Source: Undivivens sp041652635
GTDB lineage: Bacteria > Omnitrophota > Gorgyraeia > Gygaellales > Profunditerraquicolaceae
Reading direction: 5' to 3'
DNA: 51,573 nucleotides
Assembly (NCBI GenBank): GCA_041652635.1
Contig: JBAZGW010000003.1
Coordinates: 1 to 51,573 of the forward strand
The translations under genes and the position numbers were made by a program. The notes beneath the pieces were generated by a model. That model saw nothing but the letters and a program-made list of their open reading frames with translations, made no database searches and was not told the DNA's origin. Below are positions 16,562-24,084 of the stretch, one piece after another; position 1 is the first letter of the stretch, and each line of letters begins with the position of its first letter.

Positions 16562-17934
16562 GAAAGCAGGATATTATTCTTCTGCGTCCGGCATTCTGGC
16601 TGGCACTGTCTTTTTCCTGCGGTATCGCGGTGTTCTCCGCCGTCCGACAGTGCCCGTTCTTTTTATGCCTGAGTTTCAGCCTGGCGGCGCTCGCGGCGGT
16701 CCTGCTGCTGCGCGGTAAAAATGCCGTTTGGTTCGCCTCGGCCGCAATACTTTGTTTTTTGCTGGGAGGGGTATGGGGACGCGCGCGGGAAATGAAACCA
16801 GCCGATGATTACAGCCGGTTCTTACGCCGCGAAGAAGAAGAGGTCTATATTTTGCGCGGCAGGCTTTGCGGGGAACCTGTCTTCAGGGGGAGTAAATATT
16901 TTTTTAAGCTTAAGCTTTGTTCCATGGAAATCCGCGGAAGGTGTTTTTCCGTGTCAGGCCCGGCCGCGCTGCGCGCCACTTTTTTACCGCCGTCCGAAGG
17001 CGCTCAGGAGATGGCGGTCAAGTGCCGTTATTCGTGGAAAGGGCTGTTCATCCTGGATTCCCGGCGCGACTTGTGTTTGCTTCCCGGGAAAGGCGTTAAT
17101 TTCCTATCCGGCGTTCTTGCCGGGAAAGTTAAGCTGAAGAAGCTGCTGCAATATAAACATACGCCTGCCGGAGCGGGGATTATTTCCGCTATGGTACTTG
17201 GGGAAAGGCAGGGGATACCGTTCCTGGTAAAAAGAGGGATGCTGAGGACCGGAACCCTGCATTTGCTGGTGGTCAGCGGTTTTAATACGGGGCTGGTGGC
17301 TTTTTTTGTCATTCTGTTATTGAAAGCCGCGCGCGTTCCGAGAAAAATCAGATTATGCTTAGCTTGTCTCTTTGTCGCGGTCTATTGCATAGTCACCGGT
17401 ATTTCTCCGCCGGTTTTCCGCGCCGCGGTGATGACCGCGTTTATTTTATCCGCTTATCTTGTCCGGCGCGAGGCCGATCTGCTAAACCTGTTGGGTTGCG
17501 CCGCTCTGGTCCTTTTGGTTTGCGACCCGCAAACGCTGTTCAGCGTCAGTTTTCAGCTCTCTTTTCTCAGCGTTTTTGCCATCGCAGTATTCTGCCCGTT
17601 ATTCCGTGTTTTATCCGGAAGCGCTAAGATAAAAAACAGAGTCTTGCGCGGGACAACTGAAGCATTAATAACATGTCTGTCGGCGTGGCTGGGGACGCTG
17701 CCTTTGATCCTTTGCTATTTTCGCCTATTCTCCTGGGCCGCGCTGCCGGCTAACCTGCTGGCGGTGCCGCTGGCTTCTTTGATCACCATCTGCGGGTTCT
17801 GCCAGATCATCAGCGTTCCGTTCCTGCCGCGTTTAGGCGGATACTTCGCCTTTGTTTCAGATACACTGGTTGCCGGACTGGTGTTCTTAGTGTCTTTTTT
17901 CGAACATATACCGGGTTCCTGGGTTAAACTATGA
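16558..17934 (+). CDS. comEC: ComEC/Rec2-like DNA uptake channel, without C-terminal MBL domain
   Basis: 458 residues starting at a TTG that overlaps the comEA stop (TTGA). Several membrane helices at the N-terminus are followed by a DUF4131-type soluble region, then the ComEC competence domain with its typical HLLVVSGFNTGLVAFF and SVSFQLSFLSVFAI segments. Full-length ComEC has about 700-800 residues and ends with a metallo-beta-lactamase-like domain, which is missing here. In-family variants without this domain are known. The frame simply stops; no continuation of the domain is seen downstream. Confidence 0.85.
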   Translation: MRKQDIILLRPAFWLALSFSCGIAVFSAVRQCPFFLCLSFSLAALAAVLLLRGKNAVWFASAAILCFLLGGVWGRAREMKPADDYSRFLRREEEEVYILRGRLCGEPVFRGSKYFFKLKLCSMEIRGRCFSVSGPAALRATFLPPSEGAQEMAVKCRYSWKGLFILDSRRDLCLLPGKGVNFLSGVLAGKVKLKKLLQYKHTPAGAGIISAMVLGERQGIPFLVKRGMLRTGTLHLLVVSGFNTGLVAFFVILLLKAARVPRKIRLCLACLFVAVYCIVTGISPPVFRAAVMTAFILSAYLVRREADLLNLLGCAALVLLVCDPQTLFSVSFQLSFLSVFAIAVFCPLFRVLSGSAKIKNRVLRGTTEALITCLSAWLGTLPLILCYFRLFSWAALPANLLAVPLASLITICGFCQIISVPFLPRLGGYFAFVSDTLVAGLVFLVSFFEHIPGSWVKL

Positions 17935-17979
17935 AAAAGCGATTTGACTGATCGTTCCGGAGGCACCCGGCAGTTTTAT

Positions 17980-18008
17980 TTGCACTTTGGAGGGGGGAGG
18001 GATATAAT
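17980..18008 (+). promoter_or_regulatory. Promoter ahead of repeat E2 and the glycosyltransferase block
   Basis: TTGCAC (17980-17985), a 17-base spacer and TATAAT (18003-18008). The transcript would start about 18015, immediately before a family 2 repeat, giving a leader of about 275 bases for the gene at 18291. Confidence 0.7.
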
Positions 18009-18021
18009 CAAATAAAATATT

Positions 18022-18120
18022 GATCGGAGCGCAGAATTCCCGAATGCCGGGTTTTGAGATCGTCTTTCGAAGGGCTACGATGCCCTTGTTTTAGTCTCGC
18101 TGAGCTTCAATGGCGGATAA
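18022..18120 (+). repeat. Interspersed repeat family 2, second copy
   Basis: Aligns with the first 95 bases of 12311-12494 across GCGCAGAATT, CGAATGCC, GATCGTCTTTCG, TACGATGCCCT and AGTCTCGC...TGGCGGA. Small hairpins such as GGGC-tacgat-GCCC persist although bases differ. A related TCTCGAGCC...TTTAATGGTGGGC segment follows at about 18151-18186, so this copy may be partly duplicated. Confidence 0.65.
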
Positions 18121-18200
18121 TAATTCAGGAAAGAACCCCCGTGAACATATGTCTCGAGCCTTTCGGCAAGCTTTAATGGTGGGCAAAGTCGAATCCGCGG

Positions 18201-18243
18201 AATAAACTCCGATGAAGGATGTGAGCCGGGGGAGTATTCATTT
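18201..18243 (+). repeat. Interspersed repeat family 1, fragment D
   Basis: The 43 bases correspond to the 3' end of family 1: AATAAACTCCG...GAAGGAT...GCCGGGGGAGTATTCATT, best matching copy B (22802-22842). Only this end is present. It lies in the leader of the glycosyltransferase gene. Confidence 0.55.
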
Positions 18244-18290
18244 TTGCGCAAGCATTATTGCAGTGTATCTCTTTTGGGGACGGATGCCGA

Positions 18291-19031
18291 ATGCGAAAAA
18301 TAGACAGTATAAGCGTGGTCATTCCTATGTATAATGAGGAAGATTGTGCCGGGGATGTTATCGCGGAAGCGATACGCGCCGCTTCCGCGGTGACGCCGGA
18401 GATCGAGGTCATCGCCGTGGACGATCATAGTTCGGACGGCACGCCCGGCATATTGGACAAGCTCGTTCATGCGGACAGGAGAATAAAGGTGGTGCGTAAT
18501 AGTAAAAGGCTGGGATTGGGAGGGGCTTTGAGAGCCGGTTTTATGAGCGCGTCGAATTCCGCGGTCATATATACCGATGCCGATCTTCCCTGCGATATGA
18601 ATTGTATTCCTTATGCCGCGGAACTGATGAAGAAAAAAGACGCCGATATCGTTTCCGCTTACAGGGATGATTCCGACCGGGACAATTTTCACCGGTCGGC
18701 GTATTCTTTTGTTTTTAACGGGATCGTCGCTCTTGTTTTCAATCCGGGTATAAAGGATATCAATTTTTCATTTAAATTGTTCGATCGCGTTAAATTGAAC
18801 AAATTAGGGCTTTCTTCGCAAGGTTCGTTCGTTAATGCGGAGTTGTTCATTAAAGCGAAATGGTCGGCTTATAAAATAATACAGTTTCCCGTGAAATATT
18901 CCCGGAGAATGAAAGGTATATCCAAACTTGACAATTTCGGCAATATCTTCTGCATATTGCTGGAGATGTCGCGTTTCTTCTTAACCGTGCTTTTGTCCGG
19001 CAATAAAGTAACCCCGCAGAGGAATGATTAA
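18291..19031 (+). CDS. Family 2 glycosyltransferase (polyprenyl-phosphate sugar type)
   Basis: 246 residues from the ATG at 18291, with GGGGA 10 bases upstream; an earlier in-frame ATG (18258) has no ribosome binding site. The GT-A fold motifs are SVVIPMYNEE, EVIAVDDHSSDGT, LGLGGALRAGF and YTDADLPCD (the DxD-like metal site). Relatives are dolichol- or undecaprenyl-phosphate mannosyl- and glucosyltransferases, which move sugar from a nucleotide to a lipid carrier. No C-terminal membrane helices are evident. It heads a cassette with a methyltransferase, radical SAM remnants and a YdjC deacetylase, probably for a surface glycan or lipid. Confidence 0.85.
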   Translation: MRKIDSISVVIPMYNEEDCAGDVIAEAIRAASAVTPEIEVIAVDDHSSDGTPGILDKLVHADRRIKVVRNSKRLGLGGALRAGFMSASNSAVIYTDADLPCDMNCIPYAAELMKKKDADIVSAYRDDSDRDNFHRSAYSFVFNGIVALVFNPGIKDINFSFKLFDRVKLNKLGLSSQGSFVNAELFIKAKWSAYKIIQFPVKYSRRMKGISKLDNFGNIFCILLEMSRFFLTVLLSGNKVTPQRND

Positions 19032-19677
19032 GCGCGCCGTATCGGAAATATCGCTGAATTCCGGATTCGGATCCCGCGTTTACCTTGTTTTGCGGATGTT
19101 GACGTGTCCTTTTGACAGGATATTGAAGATGGTTCCTGCGCGGGGGCGTATTCTTGATCTGGGCTGCGGTGCCGGGTTGTTTTTTTTCCTGCTTTCCCAC
19201 AACGCGCCCGAAAGATCGATAATCTCCGTGGATTGCCGCCTCGAGAGGATCAGGGCTGCCGGGCGCGCCGCGGAAACAGGCGGTTTCAAGAATATCTCCT
19301 TTGCGCACGGGGATATAGTCTCTTTTCCATATCCGGATTCAACCGATTGCATAGTGCTTATAGATGTCCTGTATCAATTATCTTCGCAAGACAAAGCGGA
19401 AGTCATCAGGAAATGTTCCGCTTCGTTGCGTAAGAACGGGGTATTGTTTGTCAAGGAAACGGGCACCAGTCCGGCATGGAAGTTTCTGTGGTGTTATTTT
19501 CAGGAAACGGTGATCTCGCGTCTGCTAAGAGTGAATTTGAGGCGCGTGGAACCGCTTGGCGCCGAAGTTTGGCTGGATATTATCGGCAAAGAGGGGTTCT
19601 CGGCCGAAATAAAGAAAATAGATAAAGGTTACTCATATCCGCATGTTTTATTCATTTGCCGGAAAACGGATGCTTAA
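19024..19677 (+). CDS. Class I SAM-dependent methyltransferase
   Basis: 217 residues with the Rossmann-like SAM-binding site: RILDLGCGAGLFFF (motif I, near residue 43), SVDC (motif II) and a later SFPYPDSTDCIVLIDVLYQL (motif IV region). It overlaps the glycosyltransferase by 8 bases and abuts the next gene with no gap. The substrate is unknown; the setting suggests a glycan, polyprenyl or lipid product. Confidence 0.85.
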   Translation: MIKRAVSEISLNSGFGSRVYLVLRMLTCPFDRILKMVPARGRILDLGCGAGLFFFLLSHNAPERSIISVDCRLERIRAAGRAAETGGFKNISFAHGDIVSFPYPDSTDCIVLIDVLYQLSSQDKAEVIRKCSASLRKNGVLFVKETGTSPAWKFLWCYFQETVISRLLRVNLRRVEPLGAEVWLDIIGKEGFSAEIKKIDKGYSYPHVLFICRKTDA

Positions 19678-20187
19678 ATGAAGAAAATCCTGCTTTTGAA
19701 TCCGCCCGCGCCGCGGCTCTGCGTCAGGGATTATTACTGCGGTTTTTCCTCGAAAGCGGAATATTGCTGGCCGCCTCAGGATCTGGTAGTTTTAAGCGGC
19801 ATACTGAGCGGGGATCTTCAAGTCTGCTATTTGGACCCTTGTTCTGCAGGTTATGACCGCCGCCGGAGCCTGGAGTATATACTGGCAGGAGATTGTGACG
19901 CCGTTATTTTTACCTCCGGGTCGCTGCATTTAACGGAAGATATCGCTTTTGTCAAAGAGATAAAAGACAACCGTGCGCGCGCTAAAATAATCGGTAGCAG
20001 CGCCGTGTTCAGATTCATCGGCGCCGATATTATGAGGGAACATCCTTTTATAGACGGATTATTGCGGGATTTTACCAATAATGACGCTGTCTTGTTCTTA
20101 TCCGGGGAATATGAGAATATTGCGGATATGTTCTTCAGGGATCGCAACAGGGCCCTGCGTTCTAATTGGAAGGAGCGAGAATATTAA
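19678..20187 (+). pseudogene. Truncated B12-binding radical SAM protein (N-terminal domain only)
   Basis: 169 residues matching the start of cobalamin-binding radical SAM proteins: KKILLLNPPAPRLCVRDYYC, WPPQDLVVLSGIL and DCDAVIFTSGSLHL. The usual CxxxCxxC radical SAM core and C-terminal region (proteins of this type have about 450-500 residues) are absent. The frame ends in the sequence that holds the ribosome binding site of the next gene, so a deletion probably removed the rest. A stand-alone B12-binding domain is possible but less likely. Confidence 0.65.
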
Positions 20188-21046
20188 AGAACTGGTTATG
20201 ACCGCCGATGATCTTGGCCTGGCTTCCGGTATCAACCGCGGTATTATGGATTGCGTGGAGAAAGGGATAGTGTCTTCCGTTTCTTTATGCGTTAACGGCA
20301 GGGCGGCGGAAGAAGCGCTGGATTTCTGCAAAAATCACCCGCGTTTGGATACCGGACTGCATCTTGTTCTTGCGGGGGAGAAAGCGTTGTCGCGGGCTTC
20401 AGGCGAGAACGGACTGTCCGGCAAAAGCGGCGATTTCTTCAGGAATTGGGCCACTTTTCTGGCGGCGTATTTTTCGCGCAGGATCGACCAGCGCGGCCTG
20501 GAAAAGGAGATAGAGGCCCAATTCAAGAAGCTCAGCGGCGCCGGAATACGCGTCATACACGTCAACAGCCATCAGCACCTGCATATTCTTCCCGGGATAT
20601 TGAATATCGTAATGGCTAATTGCAGGAAATACGGTGTCAGGTTTATCCGTCTTCCTTATTCACGCCCGGCGCGGCATTGGTTATTTGCCGATTGGCACCG
20701 GGTCATTTTGCAGATAGCGGTGAATTTGCTTTGCGCGCTCAACGCGAATAAGATCAGGGCCGCCGGTTTGCGGACATGCGATAATACTACCGGCGTTCTT
20801 TATTCGGGAAGAATGGGATCAACCGCGTTGCGCAGGTTCGTCTCTTCTTTGAAAATAGGCAAATCAGAGATTATCTTCCACCCTGGCCGGGTCGACGAAG
20901 AATTGCTCTTTTTATACGGTCACTGGGGGTATTCCTGGGAGGAAGAAACAAATTTATTGTGTTCGTGCGATATAAGAAAGTTGCTGGACGAGGAGATGAT
21001 CAGTCTAATGTCATTTTCTTCCCGGCGAGAATATGATGGTCGGTAG
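20183..21046 (+). CDS. ChbG/YdjC-family carbohydrate deacetylase, apparent ATT start
   Basis: About 287 residues. YdjC/ChbG enzymes are metal-dependent deacetylases of acetylated sugars. Motifs: ELVMTADDLGL near the N-terminus (Asp-Asp of the metal site), TGLHLVL (His), VNSHQHLHILPGI (His pair) and IIFHPGR. The family normally begins MKxLIVTADDFG. The matching codon here is ATT at 20183, 7 bases after a good AAGGAG (20170-20175). The next ATG (20198) would remove the first beta strand and is 22 bases from that site. The ATT overlaps the preceding TAA. Use of ATT as a start is unusual but known (infC). Confidence 0.75.
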   Translation: MKELVMTADDLGLASGINRGIMDCVEKGIVSSVSLCVNGRAAEEALDFCKNHPRLDTGLHLVLAGEKALSRASGENGLSGKSGDFFRNWATFLAAYFSRRIDQRGLEKEIEAQFKKLSGAGIRVIHVNSHQHLHILPGILNIVMANCRKYGVRFIRLPYSRPARHWLFADWHRVILQIAVNLLCALNANKIRAAGLRTCDNTTGVLYSGRMGSTALRRFVSSLKIGKSEIIFHPGRVDEELLFLYGHWGYSWEEETNLLCSCDIRKLLDEEMISLMSFSSRREYDGR

Positions 21047-21473
21047 GACATCTATCGGGAGCGCGCTTTTGATTTATCCGCCCACCGGTATTTACGATCG
21101 TTTTGAACGCTGCCAGTCTCCGGTGGAATCGGAAAGCGTGAATATCGTGCGTCCGCCTTCGGATCTTGCTTATCTGGCAGCAGTGCTGGAAAAACACGGG
21201 GTTAAAACATATATCCGTGATTATCCGGCGTCTGGAAAAGGATGGAGGGATGTAGAGGGTGACGTTAAGTTGTTATCGCCTGATCTGTTGCTCGTCAGTG
21301 CCACCTTATTCACCTATCGTCAGGATTGCCGCGCGTTTAAGATCGCCAAGGGGTATAAACACGGTGCTTTCTGTATGTTAAAAGGTTTTTTCCCGGACGC
21401 GGGCAGGCGGATATTGGAGGGAACGGAGGAAATCGACATTATTCTGCTTGCGAAGGAAAAGGTATTTTCGTGA
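21033..21473 (+). pseudogene. B12-binding radical SAM protein, 5' fragment
   Basis: Encodes a cobalamin-binding domain (LLIYPPTGIYDRFERCQSPV, PPSDLAYLAAVLEKHGV, PDLLLVSATLFTYRQD) and then leaves frame at ILLAKEKVFS. In the next frame the same bases read ACEGKGIFVTSVRPAIADLD, which restores the family pattern, so one small indel lies near 21440. It continues in the fragment at 21470. Confidence 0.7.
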
Positions 21474-21655
21474 CTTCCGTCAGGCCGGCCATCGCCGACC
21501 TGGACTCTTTGCCTTTTCCCGCCAGGCATTTGTGCGATAACGGATTATACCGTATGCCGGATAACGGCAGGAAAATGGGTGTTGTTTTGGCCGGGAAGGG
21601 CTGCCCGAGGGAATGCATATTCTGTCTGGTACCGGCGATTAACGGCTTTGAAGAC
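21470..21655 (+). pseudogene. B12-binding radical SAM protein, middle fragment
   Basis: Continues the gene at 21033 after a frameshift: IADLDSLPFPARHL is the linker typical of these proteins, and GCPRECIFC is the CxxxCxxC motif that binds the radical SAM [4Fe-4S] cluster. Family similarity ends around AINGFE (about 21650). What follows is the promoter region of the bamD-like gene. The 3' two-thirds of the gene are gone, so it cannot make a working enzyme. Confidence 0.7.
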
Positions 21656-21659
21656 ACAG

Positions 21660-21688
21660 TTGACAAAAGATGTCGGGTATGCTACTTT
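21660..21688 (+). promoter_or_regulatory. Promoter of the bamD-like gene
   Basis: TTGACA (21660-21665), 17-base spacer, TACTTT (21683-21688) preceded by TG (extended -10). The predicted transcription start is within a base or two of the ATG at 21696, so the mRNA may be leaderless. Confidence 0.7.
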
Positions 21689-21695
21689 ACATATT

Positions 21696-22637
21696 ATGTC
21701 CAAGAGAATATTTTTGATGGTATTTTGTTCCTTACTGGTTACCCAGACGGCTTCCGCTTATTGGTTATGGACCCCTAAGGACGGTAAATGGGTTAATCCC
21801 AAGACCGCCGTAAAGTCCACTCCCAAGGAACAGGTTGAAACCGCGCGTTCCCTTTTTGAAGGGAAGCATTACGAGGGGGCCAGGAAGGAATTCGGCAAGT
21901 TGATCAAGGCATACCCTAAGTCCGCGGAAGCCGCCGACAGTCAGTATTATTTGGGCAGGATCGATGAAGAGACCGGCAAGCTTTATGAGGCATTCCAGGC
22001 TTATCAGCGGTTGATAGATAAATACCCGTTCTCCGATAAAATACAGGATGCGATCGAAAGGCAGTATAAAATAGGGGAGGCGTTCATCTCCGGGGCAAGG
22101 AAAGGCATATCGGCGGTGTTCGCGCCGGAAAACCCCGGCGTGGAGATCTTTTCCAAGGTGGTCGAGAACTCTAATTACGGACCGCTGGCGGATAAGGCGC
22201 AGTATAAGCTCGGGCTGGTGCTGAAAGGACTGGCGCGTTATTATGAAGCGGAAGAGGCTTTTTTCAGGCTTATCAAGAGTTATCCGGACAGCGAATGGGT
22301 GGCCGCCGCCAAATTCCAGATAGCGGACTGCCGCGCCGCGGTTTCCCAGGGGCCGGATTATGATCAGGGAGCCACTAAAGAAGCCCATAAGCGGTTCCAG
22401 GAATTCGTCAATACGCATCCCGACGCCGCTCTCTCTTCCGAGGCGCAGAAGAACATCGCCTCTTTAAAAGATAAAGAGGCCTGCAGTAATTATAATGCCG
22501 GAAGGTTTTACGAGAAACAGCGGGTTTATCCGTCCGCCAGGATATATTATGACGACGTGGTAAAGAATTATCCGGAAACGGTCTGGGCGGCCAAGTCTTT
22601 GGAACGGCTGCAGATCCTGGAGAGGATGAAGAAATGA
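21696..22637 (+). CDS. bamD: BamD-like TPR protein (outer membrane assembly)
   Basis: 313 residues from the ATG at 21696. A type I signal peptide (MSKRIFLMVF...TASA) follows directly. An earlier in-frame ATG at 21579 lies in the radical SAM remnant and before the promoter, so it is rejected. TPR/Sel1-like repeats occupy residues 40-300, each with the YP-S pattern: KLIKAYPKSAEAADSQYYLG, RLIDKYPFS, RLIKSYPDSEWVAAAKFQIA and VKNYPETVWAAKSLE. This matches BamD/YfiO, part of the machine that folds outer membrane proteins. There is no lipobox Cys, unlike most BamD. The gene overlaps the lptE-like gene by 4 bases. Confidence 0.75.
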   Translation: MSKRIFLMVFCSLLVTQTASAYWLWTPKDGKWVNPKTAVKSTPKEQVETARSLFEGKHYEGARKEFGKLIKAYPKSAEAADSQYYLGRIDEETGKLYEAFQAYQRLIDKYPFSDKIQDAIERQYKIGEAFISGARKGISAVFAPENPGVEIFSKVVENSNYGPLADKAQYKLGLVLKGLARYYEAEEAFFRLIKSYPDSEWVAAAKFQIADCRAAVSQGPDYDQGATKEAHKRFQEFVNTHPDAALSSEAQKNIASLKDKEACSNYNAGRFYEKQRVYPSARIYYDDVVKNYPETVWAAKSLERLQILERMKK

Positions 22638-23371
22638 AGTGGTTACGGCGTTTATTCTCCTGCGCAGAAGACCACGGGATGAATGCGCAGGATGAGCGGG
22701 AAAGTATCGTTGCGCAAAGAGGGGGACTGCTTCGGATGAATTCCGCTCAAGTGGCAGAGAAAACCCGGGCGTCTGTCCTGAAGCCCTTCGATAAGGCCAG
22801 GATAAACTCCGTCGAAGGATTATCCCGGGGAGTTTCATTCCTGACAGCGGTCGCTTCGTTGACGGTATGCCTGGGGTTGTCCTCCTGCGGTTATACCACG
22901 CGTTCGATGATCAACAGCAGTTACAAGACGATATATATAACGCCTTTCGTGAATAAGGTGGATATCACGGGTGAATTCGATTCCACTTCCGGTTATAAAG
23001 TTTACCGGCCGATGCTGGAGAGCGATATTACCCGGACCTTGACGCGCAGGTTCCTGATGGACGGTAATCTTAAACCGGTGGACAAGGATAATGCCGATCT
23101 GATCCTTAAAGGGGAATTGGTTGAATTCCGCAGGGACCCTTTGCGTTATAATACCGATAACGAAGTTGATGAATACCGAATGAATCTGTTGGTGAATATA
23201 AGTTTGTGGGAAGCCGGCGCCGATAAACCTTTGTGGGAAGAGAGGAATTTCACCGGAGACACCACGTATTTCGTCAGGGGCGCGGCGACCAAATCGGAAA
23301 ACTCCGCCGTCAACGACGCCCTGCTTGACCTCTCCCGCAGAATAGTGGAGCGTACTGTTGAGCAATGGTAG
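22634..23371 (+). CDS. lptE: LptE-like LPS-assembly lipoprotein with a repeat inside its signal peptide
   Basis: 245 residues. The C-terminal 160 resemble LptE/RlpB: after the lipobox LSSC come GYTTRSM, IYITPFVNK and repeated beta strands, ending in a short helix. LptE plugs LptD and helps insert LPS into the outer membrane. The order bamD-lptE-holA-rpsT also supports the name. The N-terminus is odd: MKWLRR (a good n-region) is separated from LTAVASLTVCLGLSSC (h-region and lipobox) by about 61 residues encoded by repeat copy B. Removing 183 bp between the two TTYATTC-like direct repeats rebuilds a normal lipoprotein signal. The insertion keeps frame, so the protein may still be made, perhaps from an internal start. 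Confidence 0.75.
   Translation: MKWLRRLFSCAEDHGMNAQDERESIVAQRGGLLRMNSAQVAEKTRASVLKPFDKARINSVEGLSRGVSFLTAVASLTVCLGLSSCGYTTRSMINSSYKTIYITPFVNKVDITGEFDSTSGYKVYRPMLESDITRTLTRRFLMDGNLKPVDKDNADLILKGELVEFRRDPLRYNTDNEVDEYRMNLLVNISLWEAGADKPLWEERNFTGDTTYFVRGAATKSENSAVNDALLDLSRRIVERTVEQW
22651..22841 (+). repeat. Interspersed repeat family 1, copy B (within lptE)
   Basis: Begins TTTATTCTCCTGCGCAGAAG and ends GGGGAGTTTCATTC, with family blocks GGATGAATGCGCAGG, GAGCGGGAA, CTGCTTCGG, TCAAGTGGCAGAGA and GTCGAAGGATTAT. About 45 extra bases occur near 22768-22810. The 3' end can fold: AAACTCC (22804-22810) with GGAGTTT (22829-22835). Flanking TTTATTC and TTTCATTC could be a target duplication. Confidence 0.8.
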
Positions 23372-24048
23372 CCGGGGATATACTTGTTTATGTGTTTGCC
23401 GGTGATGATGCCTCGGGAAAATCCATCCATTTAAACCAGCTTAAAGAAACATTCCTGCCCGCGGATATCCGCGCCTTCAACTTCGACGTATTCTACGGTA
23501 ACGAACTCGTGTTGCAATCTTTTCAGGAACGGCTGTTGAGTATTCCGGTAAACTCGCCGAGGAGAATGATCGTGCTTAAGAATGCCGGCGCGTTGTCCGC
23601 CGCGGCAAGGAAATTCGTTTCCGATTACGCCGCGGCCGCGCATAAATCGGTATTGCTTGTTGTCGATTTTGAGCGTTTTGACCCCAAAGATACATTCTTT
23701 TCGTCTTTGTGCGGGCACGGGCGTCTTTTCCGTTTTAGTGAAGAACAACATACGGATGCTTTTGCTCTTGCCGGGCTGATGCGTTCCGGACGAGCCGCGG
23801 ACGCGCTCAAGGCGCTGCATAAACTTATTGAGGGTGGGGAAAAACCGGAACGTATCCTGGGAGGGGTGCGTTATTCCTGCCGGAAGTGGGAAGCGGAACG
23901 TTCGGCGGCGGCTTTTAAAGAAATATTGCGCTGTGATCTGGAGATCAAGACCGGGCGTTTAAAACCGCTTTTCGCGCTGGAACGGCTGATCATAACTTTG
24001 TCCAGGCGTTTTCAGTCGCAGATAGTCAAAAAAATGCCGCCAGGCTGA
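23365..24048 (+). CDS. holA: DNA polymerase III delta subunit-like, short
   Basis: 227 residues, overlapping the lptE stop by 7 bases. The N-terminal region (VYVFAGDD at about residue 9, then RRMIVLKNAG and a Walker-B-like strand VLLVVDF) fits domain I of the clamp-loader delta subunit. The C-terminal region (ALKALHKLIEGGEKPERILG and CDLEIKTGRLKPLFALERLI) fits the domain III collar. Usual delta subunits have about 330-340 residues; domain II between them is missing. Delta opens the sliding clamp. The position lptE-holA-rpsT agrees with the common diderm order. Confidence 0.75.
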   Translation: MVAGDILVYVFAGDDASGKSIHLNQLKETFLPADIRAFNFDVFYGNELVLQSFQERLLSIPVNSPRRMIVLKNAGALSAAARKFVSDYAAAAHKSVLLVVDFERFDPKDTFFSSLCGHGRLFRFSEEQHTDAFALAGLMRSGRAADALKALHKLIEGGEKPERILGGVRYSCRKWEAERSAAAFKEILRCDLEIKTGRLKPLFALERLIITLSRRFQSQIVKKMPPG

Positions 24049-24065
24049 ATTTACCGGCGGCATTT
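24028..24065 (-). terminator. Rho-independent terminator of rpsT
   Basis: AAATGCCGCC (24032-24041) and GGCGGCATTT (24056-24065) form a perfect 10-bp stem. On the minus strand it is followed by seven T (24034-24028). It ends the rpsT transcript and overlaps the last codons and stop of holA on the other strand. Confidence 0.85.
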
Positions 24066-24084
24066 GGATTTAATGATAAAGCGG

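Noticed and set aside
19080..19433. Small overlapping frames inside the methyltransferase
   Set aside because: Alternative-frame translations with no start signals.
21579..21695. Longer N-terminus for the BamD-like protein
   Set aside because: It would cover the promoter and the radical SAM remnant and put 39 residues before a good signal peptide.
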